DNA of 64,000 bases from Gammaproteobacteria bacterium (GTDB taxonomy: Bacteria > Pseudomonadota > Gammaproteobacteria > Xanthomonadales > SZUA-36). The stretch spans positions 1-64,000 of the forward strand of contig JAJRRA010000011.1 of NCBI GenBank assembly GCA_024279945.1, in the 5' to 3' direction. Every line of letters begins with the position of its first letter. The stretch's first letter is position 1. Below the pieces are notes generated by a model. The model saw only the letters and a program-made list of their open reading frames with translations, was not told the origin of the DNA and made no database searches. Position numbers and translations under genes: made by a program. This document shows, piece after piece, positions 52,079-61,708 of this stretch.

Positions 52079-55009
52079 ATGACAGGTAACAGCTGTTTCA
52101 AGAATAAGATAGCTTTTCACACTTTGATCCTGGCATTTGTTTTTGCACTTTTCATCAATCCAATATGGGCGCAAGATGTTCAGGGCGATGAAGCAGAAAC
52201 CGATGCCACAGAAAACCAGACTGACGAAGAAGAAGATTCTGCGAAACTTGACCGCCTGGTAGTGACGGGTTCGCTGCTCAAACGCGAAGATTTCACCTCA
52301 ACTTCCCCGGTCCAGATCATCAACGGTGAGACCCAGGCCCAGGTCGGCCCACTCGAAATTGCCGACATCCTGCAGAATTCCACCGTCGCTTCCGGCACCA
52401 CGCAGTTGAATAACCAATTCAACGGTTTCGTGATCCAGGGTGGCACAGGCGTGCAAACCCTCGATCTGCGTGGACTGGGCGCAAGCCGCACATTGATTCT
52501 CTTGAACGGCCGCCGACCTGGCGGTAGTGGTACGCGGGGCCAGACCCAGGCACTCGACCTGGCTTCACTGCCGGAAATTGCCTTTCAACGCGCCGAATTA
52601 GTGCTCGATGGAAGTTCATCCATTTACGGCTCTGACGCGGTGGCCGGCGTAGCCAATATAATCATGCGGCGCTCCGTTGATGGCTTTGAATTTCAGGCAA
52701 TGACAGAACTCCCCGAAGCAGGTGGCGGTGAACTGTATCGGATTGGAGCCATGTACGGCTGGAATTTCGACAAGGGCAGCGCAACCATCTCTGCCCAGTG
52801 GCAAAGCCTGCAAGAACTGACCATCGGCGACCGGGACTTTCTCAGTTGCCCCGAAGACCTGTTTTTTGACTCCAGCGGCAACCGCATCGACCGGCAGGAC
52901 CGGTCCGTCACCGCCGGCAGCGCACTCTCCGGGTGTCAGAACCTGTACCACAACACGGTGCTGGACCTGTTCACCGGTGCGCGCCTGGTCCCATCACCAG
53001 ATGGCGTGACCATTGGCCCGATTCCGGGTTATCGCCCCCGCGCCAACGGTCGCTACGACGATGAGGGTGGCGAAGCATTCTATGAGGACGTGCTGGATGC
53101 TGACTTTACGGGAACCGAGTATGCCATCAACAAACAGGAACGACTTAACGTCTACGCCACGCTGGACTACAGCTTCGACTTCTGGGGCGGTGTGGATTTG
53201 GATGCAGACTTCCTGTACAGCAATCGCAACACCAAAACGGAAGGCTGGCGCCAGTTCTTCCCGTTGATCAGTAGCTCGAACTTTATACCCTACCCGGGTG
53301 ATCCGTCCTTCAACCCGGGGCTGCCACTCTCCATACCGGTTATGCCCTACCCGTCGAACTCTGAAATCGACGTCGATTTTTACTACTTTACGGCGGGCCT
53401 GGAAGGTTTGTTGCCGACAAAAAATTACTGGAGCTGGCAAGTTTACGCCACGTACTCGTACTCGGACGGCGACTACACACGCAACTCCATCCTCAACTCA
53501 AAGTCTGGCGACATCTTCCTCGGCGACGGCAACCCGCCACAGGTTGATTACTTCAGTCCGGGCATCCTCAGTGGCTCCAACATGAGTGCCCTGATTAATG
53601 CGGTCGGTGCAGTCCATACCGGTAACACAATCTACGACCAGTTCCAGGTGGTCGGCATCCTGGCTGGCGACCTGTTTACCATGCCGGCAGGAACCGTCGG
53701 CGCTGCCTTCGGCGCTGAGTATCGTACCTTCAGCATTGACGACCGGCCCAGCGCACAGTCCCAGGAAGGCGATTTGTGGGGCGAAAGTTCTGCGCTTGTG
53801 ACCAAGGGAACCAATGATGTTATCGAATTCTTCGTCGAAGCCGAAGTTCCGCTGCTGGCAGGCATCACGGGCATCGAGGAACTGACGCTTAACGTTTCAG
53901 CACGTGCTTTTGATTACAAAGAAGGCGGCAGTGACACGGTCTGGAAAGCCGGCCTCGGCTGGAAAGTGACGCCGACCTTCTTGGTGCGCGCAACGGCGGG
54001 CACCTCCTACCGCGCCCCGGCGCTGTTTGAGCTGTTCCTGGGCAATGAAACCGCCTTTGTCGGGCAACTGGCAATCGACCCCTGCATCGACTGGGGTGAG
54101 AGCACCAATGAGCTGATTCGTACTAACTGTGCAAACGAAGGAATCCCGTCGGACTACACGGGTGCCGGTGCTTCGGCAACGGTTATTTCCGGCGGTGGTG
54201 CCGGAAACCTGGAGTCTGAAACCTCCAACGCCTTTACCTTCGGGCTGGTCTGGACGCCTGAGTTCTCAGATCTGAGCATCGCGGTTGACTATATTGATAT
54301 CGAAGTCAAAAACCAGATCACCCAGCTCGGTTCCAGTGCCATTCTGGGCGGCTGTTACAACGCGCAGAATTACCCCAATTCGTTCTGTGACCTGTTCACG
54401 CGCGCTCCGGGAGATGACCCGCAGTTCCCATACAACATCAAGGACGTTACCGATACCTTCATCAATGTTAACCAGCAGAGATACAAGGGTATTGATCTGA
54501 ACCTGGTGTGGAACATCAACCTTGACTTCGGCCTGCTCGAAATTGCTTCACAAAGCACTTGGAATCTGGAAAATATCAGCCGTTTGTTCGACCCGACCCA
54601 GGTCGAAGGCTTCGATACCACTGACTTTGTGGGTACCATCGGTAGTCCGAAAAATGTCACCAACTTACGCGTCACCCAGAATTGGCAGGACTGGCGCTTC
54701 AATTATTACCTGCAGTATGTCTCCAAAACCGACGACTCGCCGTTCGTGGATGAACAGACCACCTACTTTGGCTTTGACCCCGCGTTTGCAGATATCACCA
54801 TGGACGAGGTGTTTTACCACAACATCTCCGTGATCTATCAGCGGGATAACTGGGACCTCCTGGTTGGTGTCAATAATCTGTTCGACAAAGAGCCGGACAC
54901 GGTTTCCGACGCGTTCCGGTCCCGCAGAGGCAATGTACCCGTCGCGGCCACGCAATATGACCTGCTCGGTCGCAGGTACTTCGTACGCTTCAATTGGCGG
55001 TTCCTGTAG
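52079..55009 (+). CDS. TonB-dependent receptor, large, next to an S9 peptidase
   Basis: The open frame begins at 51998, but ATG 52079 has GGGAGAGACC in front and a proper signal peptide after it (KIAFHTLILAFVFALFINPI then WAQD), giving 976 residues. An acidic linker leads to a TonB-box-like DRLVVTGSLLKREDF. The plug has LRGLGASRTLILLNGRRPGG and ELVLDGSSSIYGSDAVAGV, a subgroup whose barrel is long and ends VRFNWRFL. The adjacent peptidase suggests peptide uptake, but this is inference. An inverted repeat ATAACAT (52010-52016) / ATGTTAT (52031-52037) lies in its leader. It has its own terminator at 55040-55066. Confidence 0.92.
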   Translation: MTGNSCFKNKIAFHTLILAFVFALFINPIWAQDVQGDEAETDATENQTDEEEDSAKLDRLVVTGSLLKREDFTSTSPVQIINGETQAQVGPLEIADILQNSTVASGTTQLNNQFNGFVIQGGTGVQTLDLRGLGASRTLILLNGRRPGGSGTRGQTQALDLASLPEIAFQRAELVLDGSSSIYGSDAVAGVANIIMRRSVDGFEFQAMTELPEAGGGELYRIGAMYGWNFDKGSATISAQWQSLQELTIGDRDFLSCPEDLFFDSSGNRIDRQDRSVTAGSALSGCQNLYHNTVLDLFTGARLVPSPDGVTIGPIPGYRPRANGRYDDEGGEAFYEDVLDADFTGTEYAINKQERLNVYATLDYSFDFWGGVDLDADFLYSNRNTKTEGWRQFFPLISSSNFIPYPGDPSFNPGLPLSIPVMPYPSNSEIDVDFYYFTAGLEGLLPTKNYWSWQVYATYSYSDGDYTRNSILNSKSGDIFLGDGNPPQVDYFSPGILSGSNMSALINAVGAVHTGNTIYDQFQVVGILAGDLFTMPAGTVGAAFGAEYRTFSIDDRPSAQSQEGDLWGESSALVTKGTNDVIEFFVEAEVPLLAGITGIEELTLNVSARAFDYKEGGSDTVWKAGLGWKVTPTFLVRATAGTSYRAPALFELFLGNETAFVGQLAIDPCIDWGESTNELIRTNCANEGIPSDYTGAGASATVISGGGAGNLESETSNAFTFGLVWTPEFSDLSIAVDYIDIEVKNQITQLGSSAILGGCYNAQNYPNSFCDLFTRAPGDDPQFPYNIKDVTDTFINVNQQRYKGIDLNLVWNINLDFGLLEIASQSTWNLENISRLFDPTQVEGFDTTDFVGTIGSPKNVTNLRVTQNWQDWRFNYYLQYVSKTDDSPFVDEQTTYFGFDPAFADITMDEVFYHNISVIYQRDNWDLLVGVNNLFDKEPDTVSDAFRSRRGNVPVAATQYDLLGRRYFVRFNWRFL

Positions 55010-55039
55010 TCGCCAGGCTTAAAGGCCACGACCAGACAG

Positions 55040-55066
55040 GCGGCGCTTCGGCGCCGCTTGTTTTTT
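55040..55066 (+). terminator. Intrinsic terminator after the TonB receptor gene
   Basis: GCGGCGC-TTCG-GCGCCGC (55040-55057) is a 7-bp GC stem with a stable UUCG tetraloop, followed by TTGTTTTTT. It ends the receptor transcript before the S9 peptidase gene. Confidence 0.92.
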
Positions 55067-55145
55067 CCGGGGACGCAGCCGGGATCTTTTTCCGTTAAAA
55101 TCTTGACTGGTTTCTCAATCGAATACAGCACTTAAGGAAGAACTC

Positions 55146-57167
55146 ATGCAGTTAAGGGAGCAAATCCACATACTGGCTCTATTTCTGATCCTGACTTCAG
55201 GCTACGCAGAGGCCAAGCCAATCCCCATCGATTCACTGGCCCGGCAGCCCGCCATAAGCTCTGTTTCCATGAGCGCCGATGGCAAACTGTTGGTTGCCCT
55301 GATAGCCGCGCCTGGCACCGACTACCACGATACGGCTCTGGCGACCTGGGATATGGATAATCTGGACCAGGGGCCGGTGGTCACCCCCAGCGCAAAACGT
55401 ATGAAATTCGTCCGTGCTGTTGCCCTGAAGGCCGGGAAAATCCTGGTGACCGCACGCCAGGAGTGGACCGGCCCCCTGGCCGGATGCGGTGAGGGTAATT
55501 TTTCCGGTTCCACGGCGACATTCGTGTTCAAAAACTATCTTACCGATGCGAAACACTCGGAGTTCTCCGAGGCATTCACCCGAGGCTCACATCAGTTTGG
55601 AATGAGCGAGCGAGTTAAAAAGTGTCTGGAAATTGCCGGGAGTGCCGGACTGGTCAGTAATCTGCCGCTGGATCCGACCAAAGTCATCATTCAGCGTGTG
55701 AATGCCCTGACCCTGCAAGGCGATTACTTTTTATACGACCTGGCGACCAAGAAAACTCAATTGCTGCTGCGTGCCGGTCCCAATGCCACGCCGGGCCTGT
55801 TCCATCCCCGGGATGGCAAACTTCTGACCCGTAACCTGGTTAAACCGGCCGGCGGCGATGAATACCAACAACAAATCCTGATCCGCAATAAGGAAACCGG
55901 TGAATTCGAAGTTCATGACAAGCTAAGCACGAAACTGAGCGAACGGTACACCGTTCAGGTCGTGGGCATCGACGATGAATCCGGCCAGTTCTATGTCCTC
56001 ACAGACCTGTTTTCCGAACGGGTCCAGGCCTGGATGTATGATCCGGAGACTCGCAGTTTCGGCAACGAACCGCTGGTAGCGCACGGTACTTACCCGATCT
56101 CCGGGCTGGTGTTCGGCAACCAGCCCAGCAACTTCAACAAGCTTTTGGGTTTCACTGTTTCCGGCCCCGCTCCCGAGACCACCTTTGTAGACCCGGACAT
56201 GCGTGCTATCCACGAGGGCCTCAAACAGGCTTTCCCCGATCAAATTGTGAGCCTCATGAACTACAACAACGACCTGTCCAGGGTTCTGTTCATGACCCAG
56301 AGCAGCCGGCAGCCACCTGCATACCGCTTGCTCATTGACCGCAAACAGGTACAGACCCTGGGTAGCCAGCGACCCTGGATCAACAGCTCGGACCTCGGTG
56401 AGCAGCGCTGGCTAAGCTACACTGCGCGGGACGGCCTGGAAATCAAGGCCATCCTCGACTTGCCACCTGGCTGGAAAAAAGAAGATGGCCCTCTGCCGAC
56501 CATCATTCACCCACACGGCGGACCCTGGGCGCGGGACTACATGGGCTGGGACGGTTCAGGCCTGGTGCCGTTCCTGACCTCTCGCGGCTACGCAGTGCTA
56601 CGGCCCGAGTACCGTGGCTCCACCGGACTGGGCCGCAAACTCTGGCTGGCCGGTGACGCGGAGTGGGGTAAGGCCATGCAGGACGACAAGGACGATGGTG
56701 CGAAGTGGCTGGTAGAACAGGGTATTGCCGATCCTGACCGGATCGCTATTTTTGGCTATTCCTACGGTGGCTTCGCGGCAGTGGCCGCCACGGTGCGGCC
56801 GAATAGTCCCTATCAGTGCGCCATCGCCGGGGCGCCGGTGGCCGACCTCGCAAGACTGGGGACGACCTGGAGTGCAAATCGACTGCAACGTATTCTTCAG
56901 GGGCGTACGGTAAGAGGTATGGACCCGATGGAAAACACCGACAAGGCCAATCTGCCGATCCTCCTGTTCGTCGGTGACCGTGACGTACGCACACCCTCGT
57001 GGCACGCAAAGAATTTTTACAAGGCTGTGAAGGGAACCGTTCCGGCCAAATTCGAGTTGATCGAGGACATGCCGCATCAGCTACCGTGGTACTACAACCA
57101 TTACCAGAAAATCCTTGGCCTGATCGGCGACTTTCTGGAGAAGGACTGCGGCCCAAACGGCATCTGA
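55146..57167 (+). CDS. S9 family (prolyl oligopeptidase-like) secreted peptidase
   Basis: Serine peptidase of the prolyl oligopeptidase/acylaminoacyl peptidase group, 673 residues with a signal peptide (LREQIHILALFLILTSGYAE). Residues about 25-400 form the beta-propeller-like part and about 420-673 the alpha/beta hydrolase. Nucleophile Ser is in IFGYSYGGFAAV, Asp in FVGDRDVRTPSWHA and His in DMPHQLPWYYN. It probably cleaves short peptides in the periplasm after uptake by the receptor just upstream. The start has AAGGAAG before ATG 55146. Confidence 0.92.
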   Translation: MQLREQIHILALFLILTSGYAEAKPIPIDSLARQPAISSVSMSADGKLLVALIAAPGTDYHDTALATWDMDNLDQGPVVTPSAKRMKFVRAVALKAGKILVTARQEWTGPLAGCGEGNFSGSTATFVFKNYLTDAKHSEFSEAFTRGSHQFGMSERVKKCLEIAGSAGLVSNLPLDPTKVIIQRVNALTLQGDYFLYDLATKKTQLLLRAGPNATPGLFHPRDGKLLTRNLVKPAGGDEYQQQILIRNKETGEFEVHDKLSTKLSERYTVQVVGIDDESGQFYVLTDLFSERVQAWMYDPETRSFGNEPLVAHGTYPISGLVFGNQPSNFNKLLGFTVSGPAPETTFVDPDMRAIHEGLKQAFPDQIVSLMNYNNDLSRVLFMTQSSRQPPAYRLLIDRKQVQTLGSQRPWINSSDLGEQRWLSYTARDGLEIKAILDLPPGWKKEDGPLPTIIHPHGGPWARDYMGWDGSGLVPFLTSRGYAVLRPEYRGSTGLGRKLWLAGDAEWGKAMQDDKDDGAKWLVEQGIADPDRIAIFGYSYGGFAAVAATVRPNSPYQCAIAGAPVADLARLGTTWSANRLQRILQGRTVRGMDPMENTDKANLPILLFVGDRDVRTPSWHAKNFYKAVKGTVPAKFELIEDMPHQLPWYYNHYQKILGLIGDFLEKDCGPNGI

Positions 57168-57177
57168 GGAAATAGCC

Positions 57178-58320
57178 ATGGAAGTTTTCCAGGCTGACCC
57201 CGATGGGATGAATCTGCAAATGCTGGAGCATGCAAACGACCGGCTAAGAATTCGAACCACTGCGCGGACTCTTGCTGGCATGCAAAAAGAGGCGATTATC
57301 CAGTACGGTCCGACCGGCACGGTTTGGCGTGTCATAAGCGATGAGGGCTCCTGGCTCAATGGCACCGACCTGGCGCCGTTTCCGCTGGCATTTTTTACCG
57401 CAGGAGTCGCCGCCTCACTGATGTCAGAATTTCTGGCTGAAGCCAGGGATCGCAACATCCGGGTCGACAGTCTGAACCTTGTGCAGGACAATTTTTTTAC
57501 CATGGAAGGCTCAGCGCTAAGGGGTACCATGGCTGCAGGCGTTCAGCCGATGCAGGTAAGAATTTCAGCTTCCGGCAGTGCCTCAACTACCGTTTTCGAA
57601 AGTATTGCCCACACTGCCATGCACCATCGCTCTGCGGCAGAATGCTGCCTCAGGAAAACCCTGAAAAGCAGCTTTGCGGTGCGCGCCAACAATGAGAAAC
57701 TGGCCTGGCCGGGAGAACCCGCCGAAACCGTTGCGGCACTGGCTGATCCTGAAGGCCTGTTTGCCGATGCCCAGGCGCTGGTGGATGACGCCCCGACACT
57801 GATCAGAAAAATTGCCAGTGAAAACGTTTCCCAGGGGACGGCAGTGGGCTTGGCTGCGGAGCAAAAGCGTGTGGTCCACGTCAGAACAGAAGGCTCCCTG
57901 CGCGAAGACGGTCTGAAAGCCCTGCGTGTTCAGTGCATTCAACCGGCAGGGAGTTGCTTTGAAATGCTCAGTGATGACTCAAAATCGACCGGCGGTCAGG
58001 AGCGTGCGCCTGATGGCCTGGCCTATCTGTCCGCAGGCGTCGCCTTCTGTTTCATGACGCAAATTGGACGCTATGCGCAAATCGTCAAACAGGAATTAGA
58101 CGGATACCGCATCATTCAGGATACGGTGTTCCCACTCGCCCAGGATCTGAACCCGGATGCGTTTGCAGTCGAAACCCTGGTTTGCCTGGATACCAGAGAA
58201 CCCAGCGATAAATCTATTCAACTGGTCCGTATGGCAGAACAGACCTGCTATATCCACGCGGCTTTCAGAACGGCTGCAGCGAGCAAGCTAAAAACCGGGT
58301 CGCTTCCAACCATCGTCTGA
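57178..58320 (+). CDS. Tandem OsmC-like domain protein
   Basis: 380 residues holding two OsmC-like halves, about 15-185 and 220-375. OsmC/Ohr proteins reduce organic hydroperoxides with two cysteines. In half one the segment FFTAGVAASLMSEF has no first Cys, though AAECC keeps the second. In half two YLSAGVAFCFMTQIG and AEQTCYIHAAF keep both. So half one looks catalytically dead and half two intact. It begins 10 bases after the S9 peptidase stop, so it may be cotranscribed. The OsmC assignment rests on pattern, not search; function is not known. Confidence 0.65.
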   Translation: MEVFQADPDGMNLQMLEHANDRLRIRTTARTLAGMQKEAIIQYGPTGTVWRVISDEGSWLNGTDLAPFPLAFFTAGVAASLMSEFLAEARDRNIRVDSLNLVQDNFFTMEGSALRGTMAAGVQPMQVRISASGSASTTVFESIAHTAMHHRSAAECCLRKTLKSSFAVRANNEKLAWPGEPAETVAALADPEGLFADAQALVDDAPTLIRKIASENVSQGTAVGLAAEQKRVVHVRTEGSLREDGLKALRVQCIQPAGSCFEMLSDDSKSTGGQERAPDGLAYLSAGVAFCFMTQIGRYAQIVKQELDGYRIIQDTVFPLAQDLNPDAFAVETLVCLDTREPSDKSIQLVRMAEQTCYIHAAFRTAAASKLKTGSLPTIV

Positions 58321-58363
58321 TGATCAGAAGCGGCCCGGTTTGTCTATCAGGCAAATCGCCTGC

Positions 58364-59680
58364 CTAACGACCCGCTTTACGCAGATTTTGCACCGAGAAC
58401 AGTTTGGGCTGATTGGCTTCATCCGTGATCTGGCTCTTGAACTGCAACGTGGTGCAGTGATTAGCCTGAATGTCGATCACAACCGCGAAGTCTTCCACCG
58501 GAACACCTTTACCCTTGTTGATGGGCAAATGATCATCGGCATTTGCTTTGGTGATGGGGAACCACTTCCACATATCGCCTTTACGGTCATAGGTAACCAG
58601 CGAGGACATGACCATGGTTTGTGCGTCCAGGTTGATCACCCGTTTGCCGATCGGGTGGTTTGGGTTCTTGGGCCTTCCGATCAAAGTGTAGCTCTTGCGC
58701 AACTGGTAGGTCACTTTGGGGAAACAGTTTCCCTGACCCTCTACATCAATAAACTTGTATCCGTCCGGGTCATTTTCCGGGAAGTTGGACAGTTCCATTT
58801 CAGAGTGATTGATAAAGGGCATCAGGATATTCCGGGTTCCTGCATATTCCCAAGTGTAATCAGTCACTTTACCGTTATATCCCTCGAAATCCTCAACCAT
58901 CAGATCACTGCCCAGGAACGAATCCGTGATTTGCCCTGCCGCCAGGCGACGAACCCGGCGCTGGAAGCCAACATAGAGCCAGGCATTGTCGCGCTTGGTG
59001 CCGTCTTCATAACGATGGATCAGAATCTGCGTGTTGGCCAGATCGAAAGGCTCCTTCACGATACCGTAGATCCCACGATATATTCCACCGGGATTATCTT
59101 CAAAAGCCGGCCTCGGATCAAAAGTAACCCGGTGACTGTAGTTCATGAAATGCCATTCAAATTTCAATTGGCGTTCAACTTTGCCGGTTTTAACATTGCG
59201 GAATGTCCACCAGAAGGGGGAGATGGTTTCGCTGTCACCCGAATTGAAACCGTACTGATAGTTCCACACCAGCTTCTGCCCCGCATTTGGGTCATCCGCC
59301 CGTGGCTCCTGGGGGAATGCCCGACCGGCCACAAAATTGTTCAGCGTGCCATTTTCTGCCAGGCTTACATCAGCGGTGTACTTACGCGTAGCCTCGACGT
59401 AATCTTTGCTGAGTGGAAAGTCAGTCGTCGGCGCCGTTCGAATTGTTACCCAGCCGTCCTTTACAAACTTGAATAACGCTTCATCGAATATTTCCTGGAA
59501 TTGATCAACATTGCTTTGATCGATAACCTCACCGGGCGTATAGCCATCCGCAGTAGGTGTCCAGTCGTTATAAGGATAGAAAGAGTTGTTGATGTCTTCA
59601 TCAGTAAATGGCTCGGCTGCGACGGTCTGTGAAAGCCCGACCAGGCCGATAATTGCTATTTTCAATATGCCTTTTTTCAT
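58364..59680 (-). CDS. DUF1329 exported protein
   Basis: 438 residues with a signal peptide (MKKGILKIAIIGLVGLSQTV then AAEP). AGGAGG stands five bases before ATG 59680. The sequence has the DUF1329 features: NYQYGFNSGDSETISPFWWT, LNNFVAGRAFPQEPRADDPN, a repeated aromatic beta pattern and RKSYTLIGRPKNPNHPIGKR. These proteins are found beside DUF1302 and MMPL genes in many proteobacteria, as here. They probably handle a hydrophobic compound in the periplasm. It lies 12 bases after the DUF1302 stop. Confidence 0.88.
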   Translation of the reverse strand: MKKGILKIAIIGLVGLSQTVAAEPFTDEDINNSFYPYNDWTPTADGYTPGEVIDQSNVDQFQEIFDEALFKFVKDGWVTIRTAPTTDFPLSKDYVEATRKYTADVSLAENGTLNNFVAGRAFPQEPRADDPNAGQKLVWNYQYGFNSGDSETISPFWWTFRNVKTGKVERQLKFEWHFMNYSHRVTFDPRPAFEDNPGGIYRGIYGIVKEPFDLANTQILIHRYEDGTKRDNAWLYVGFQRRVRRLAAGQITDSFLGSDLMVEDFEGYNGKVTDYTWEYAGTRNILMPFINHSEMELSNFPENDPDGYKFIDVEGQGNCFPKVTYQLRKSYTLIGRPKNPNHPIGKRVINLDAQTMVMSSLVTYDRKGDMWKWFPITKANADDHLPINKGKGVPVEDFAVVIDIQANHCTTLQFKSQITDEANQPKLFSVQNLRKAGR

Positions 59681-59692
59681 GGTGGCCTCCTG

Positions 59693-61708
59693 TTAGAACC
59701 GGTACCGAAGTGTCAGTTGATATTCATCTTCATTGATAGCCATGCCAAATGGACCTGCACGGAAGCGTCCCAGTGGTTCGTTTCCGGCCATCCCCAGACT
59801 GCTGTAAGACACTCCACAAAGAGGTGAGCCCGCTGCAGCGAGGGGTGGCGCACAAGTGTATGGCGGGAATATATTTGCTGCACGGTCATCATCAAACACG
59901 CGGGCGCCGTCACCAAATTTCAGATTGATAGCGGCTGTCAGACGCCAACTGTTGTTGATCTTCCAGTCGACTGACGGGGAAACAACACCACTGTTAGCCC
60001 CAAAATCATAGGCCGTCAATATCTGCGGGGTCAAACGGTCATTCATATAGTTCCCCTGGAACAGGAAAGTCATGATGTAATTGTTCTTCCAGTCGACCAT
60101 TCCCACTGGGGATAATGTGGGTACACCCTGTGCATTAACATTCTGCAATTCATGATCCAGCAAATGCTGACCAAAAACTTGCAGAGAAAGCAGGAAAGCC
60201 CGCCGCTTGTTCAGGAATGGAATAAATGTGGGTCGATCAATTCCGATGACCCAACGAACCACATCTGATTCTGAAAACAACCGCTCTCTGAGTGTGTTGG
60301 GAAATTCTTCACCCGAGGTATAGGAAACCTCGACGCGGAAAGCAGACAACAGGGTATCACTGTAGAAGTCCGCAGACCCACCCACCATGGTCAAGCGGGG
60401 AAAATCAATATCGAAAGCAATATTATAGGGATAGAACTGCGACTCGGTTTGAGGAGTAAACGGGTTGTCTGCGTTGATGCCACCCCGCAATACGGGCATT
60501 TGGGACGTATAACGCAGCACGTTCAGCGAGAATCCAACACCCTTCAGGACACCCTCCAGACGGAATCCATAGTCATCGGCGCCGGGCTTGTTAGCCTGTC
60601 GTATGCCGATGGCATTTTTCGGAAATTCCACAGCGAATCCCGTGGCCGGGAAGTTCCAGGCGGTGCACCCATTTTCCCAGCAGTTATTCATTGCTCTGAA
60701 GAAATTTCCTGCCCCCAAAATCGCGTAGGGCTCACCACCCTGGCCGAGATTATTGGGACGGAAATTTTCAAATTTCCAGATGCCCTGGAAGTTCAGATCT
60801 TCAAAACCGCCAACCGCACCCATGCGGTATTCGACGTTGAGAATACCCATCGGAATCCGGATATCTTCAAGTTCGTCAAAGATATTGTGACGTGAGAAGT
60901 CGACCGGGTTGATGACATCCAGCACACGGAACAGATCGGTTCTTCCCCACACGACCTGTTGCCGGCCGATGCGGAAACCAAGTTCCCTGCCGTTATCGTA
61001 AGCGATGGTGGCATCCAGGTAGAGTTCCCGGATGAAATCCAGTTTGTCGTTGAATTCTGCATAGCGCAGTTCGTTCAGGCTATCGTCCATATAGCCATTG
61101 ATACAACCGCGGCTGTCGATATTGCAGGGGCGTGTCGGATAGGCCAGTACCAGACCACCGTGCTCGAAATTATGTACGTCTTCACCGAGCAACCCCATAC
61201 CAACGTTGGGGTTGTTGGTGCCGATGTTCCCGCCCGGAACACCGGGGAGAGGAATTGCACCGTTAGCCGTAGGCGGTGGAAAGACACCCGCGTATACCGG
61301 ATTGGTGGAAGGCGGGAAAGGTGGTGTGGCTGGGTTACCCGTAGCGAGAATTCCAAAGAGAGCCGGGTTACCCGGTGCCGGAAAACTCACCGCGCGGCCA
61401 GAATTTTTACCGAAGGTATCATCGTTCAGGTCATAGACGGCATCATAACTGCCGCGGAAGATACCCGAGACTGAGACTTCAGAAAAAAGCCCGGTGGAAT
61501 TGAACGCCCTGGATAACTCCAGTTGCAGGGTGGTTCTTGACTTCGAAAGGCCGACACCGTGCGCGCGGACAAAGGTGGCGTTCTCAAGAAACCCCCTGAA
61601 TTCCGTATCCTGAGCATAGCCTTTGGGCGCAAATACCAGCGTTGCGACAAGACATACCAGAACACATTGCATGGCAGTAAGATGACTTGTGCGTTTAAGG
61701 TTCACCAT
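59693..61708 (-). CDS. DUF1302 family outer-membrane beta-barrel protein
   Basis: 671 residues. A signal peptide (AMQCVLVCLVATLVFAPKGY, AQD) is followed by FRGFLENATFVRAHGVGLSK and many alternating beta strands. GRQQVVWGRTDLFRVLDVIN then PVDFSRHN is the family hallmark, and the chain ends QLTLRYRF as outer-membrane barrels do. There is a proline/glycine-rich loop at about 105-160. Its ATG overlaps the TAA of the MMPL gene by one base, with AGGAGG just before. It is the likely outer-membrane part of a transport set with DUF1329 and the MMPL permease. Confidence 0.88.
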   Translation of the reverse strand: MVNLKRTSHLTAMQCVLVCLVATLVFAPKGYAQDTEFRGFLENATFVRAHGVGLSKSRTTLQLELSRAFNSTGLFSEVSVSGIFRGSYDAVYDLNDDTFGKNSGRAVSFPAPGNPALFGILATGNPATPPFPPSTNPVYAGVFPPPTANGAIPLPGVPGGNIGTNNPNVGMGLLGEDVHNFEHGGLVLAYPTRPCNIDSRGCINGYMDDSLNELRYAEFNDKLDFIRELYLDATIAYDNGRELGFRIGRQQVVWGRTDLFRVLDVINPVDFSRHNIFDELEDIRIPMGILNVEYRMGAVGGFEDLNFQGIWKFENFRPNNLGQGGEPYAILGAGNFFRAMNNCWENGCTAWNFPATGFAVEFPKNAIGIRQANKPGADDYGFRLEGVLKGVGFSLNVLRYTSQMPVLRGGINADNPFTPQTESQFYPYNIAFDIDFPRLTMVGGSADFYSDTLLSAFRVEVSYTSGEEFPNTLRERLFSESDVVRWVIGIDRPTFIPFLNKRRAFLLSLQVFGQHLLDHELQNVNAQGVPTLSPVGMVDWKNNYIMTFLFQGNYMNDRLTPQILTAYDFGANSGVVSPSVDWKINNSWRLTAAINLKFGDGARVFDDDRAANIFPPYTCAPPLAAAGSPLCGVSYSSLGMAGNEPLGRFRAGPFGMAINEDEYQLTLRYRF

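Noticed and set aside
58336-58363. Small hairpin (CAGGC..GCCTG) between the convergent OsmC-like and DUF1329 genes as a terminator.
   Set aside because: The stem is short and there is no T tract on either strand.
58364-59476. Plus-strand frame of 378 codons (58340-59476) opposite the DUF1329 gene.
   Set aside because: The minus strand has a signal peptide, a strong ribosome site and family motifs; the plus frame is its antisense shadow.
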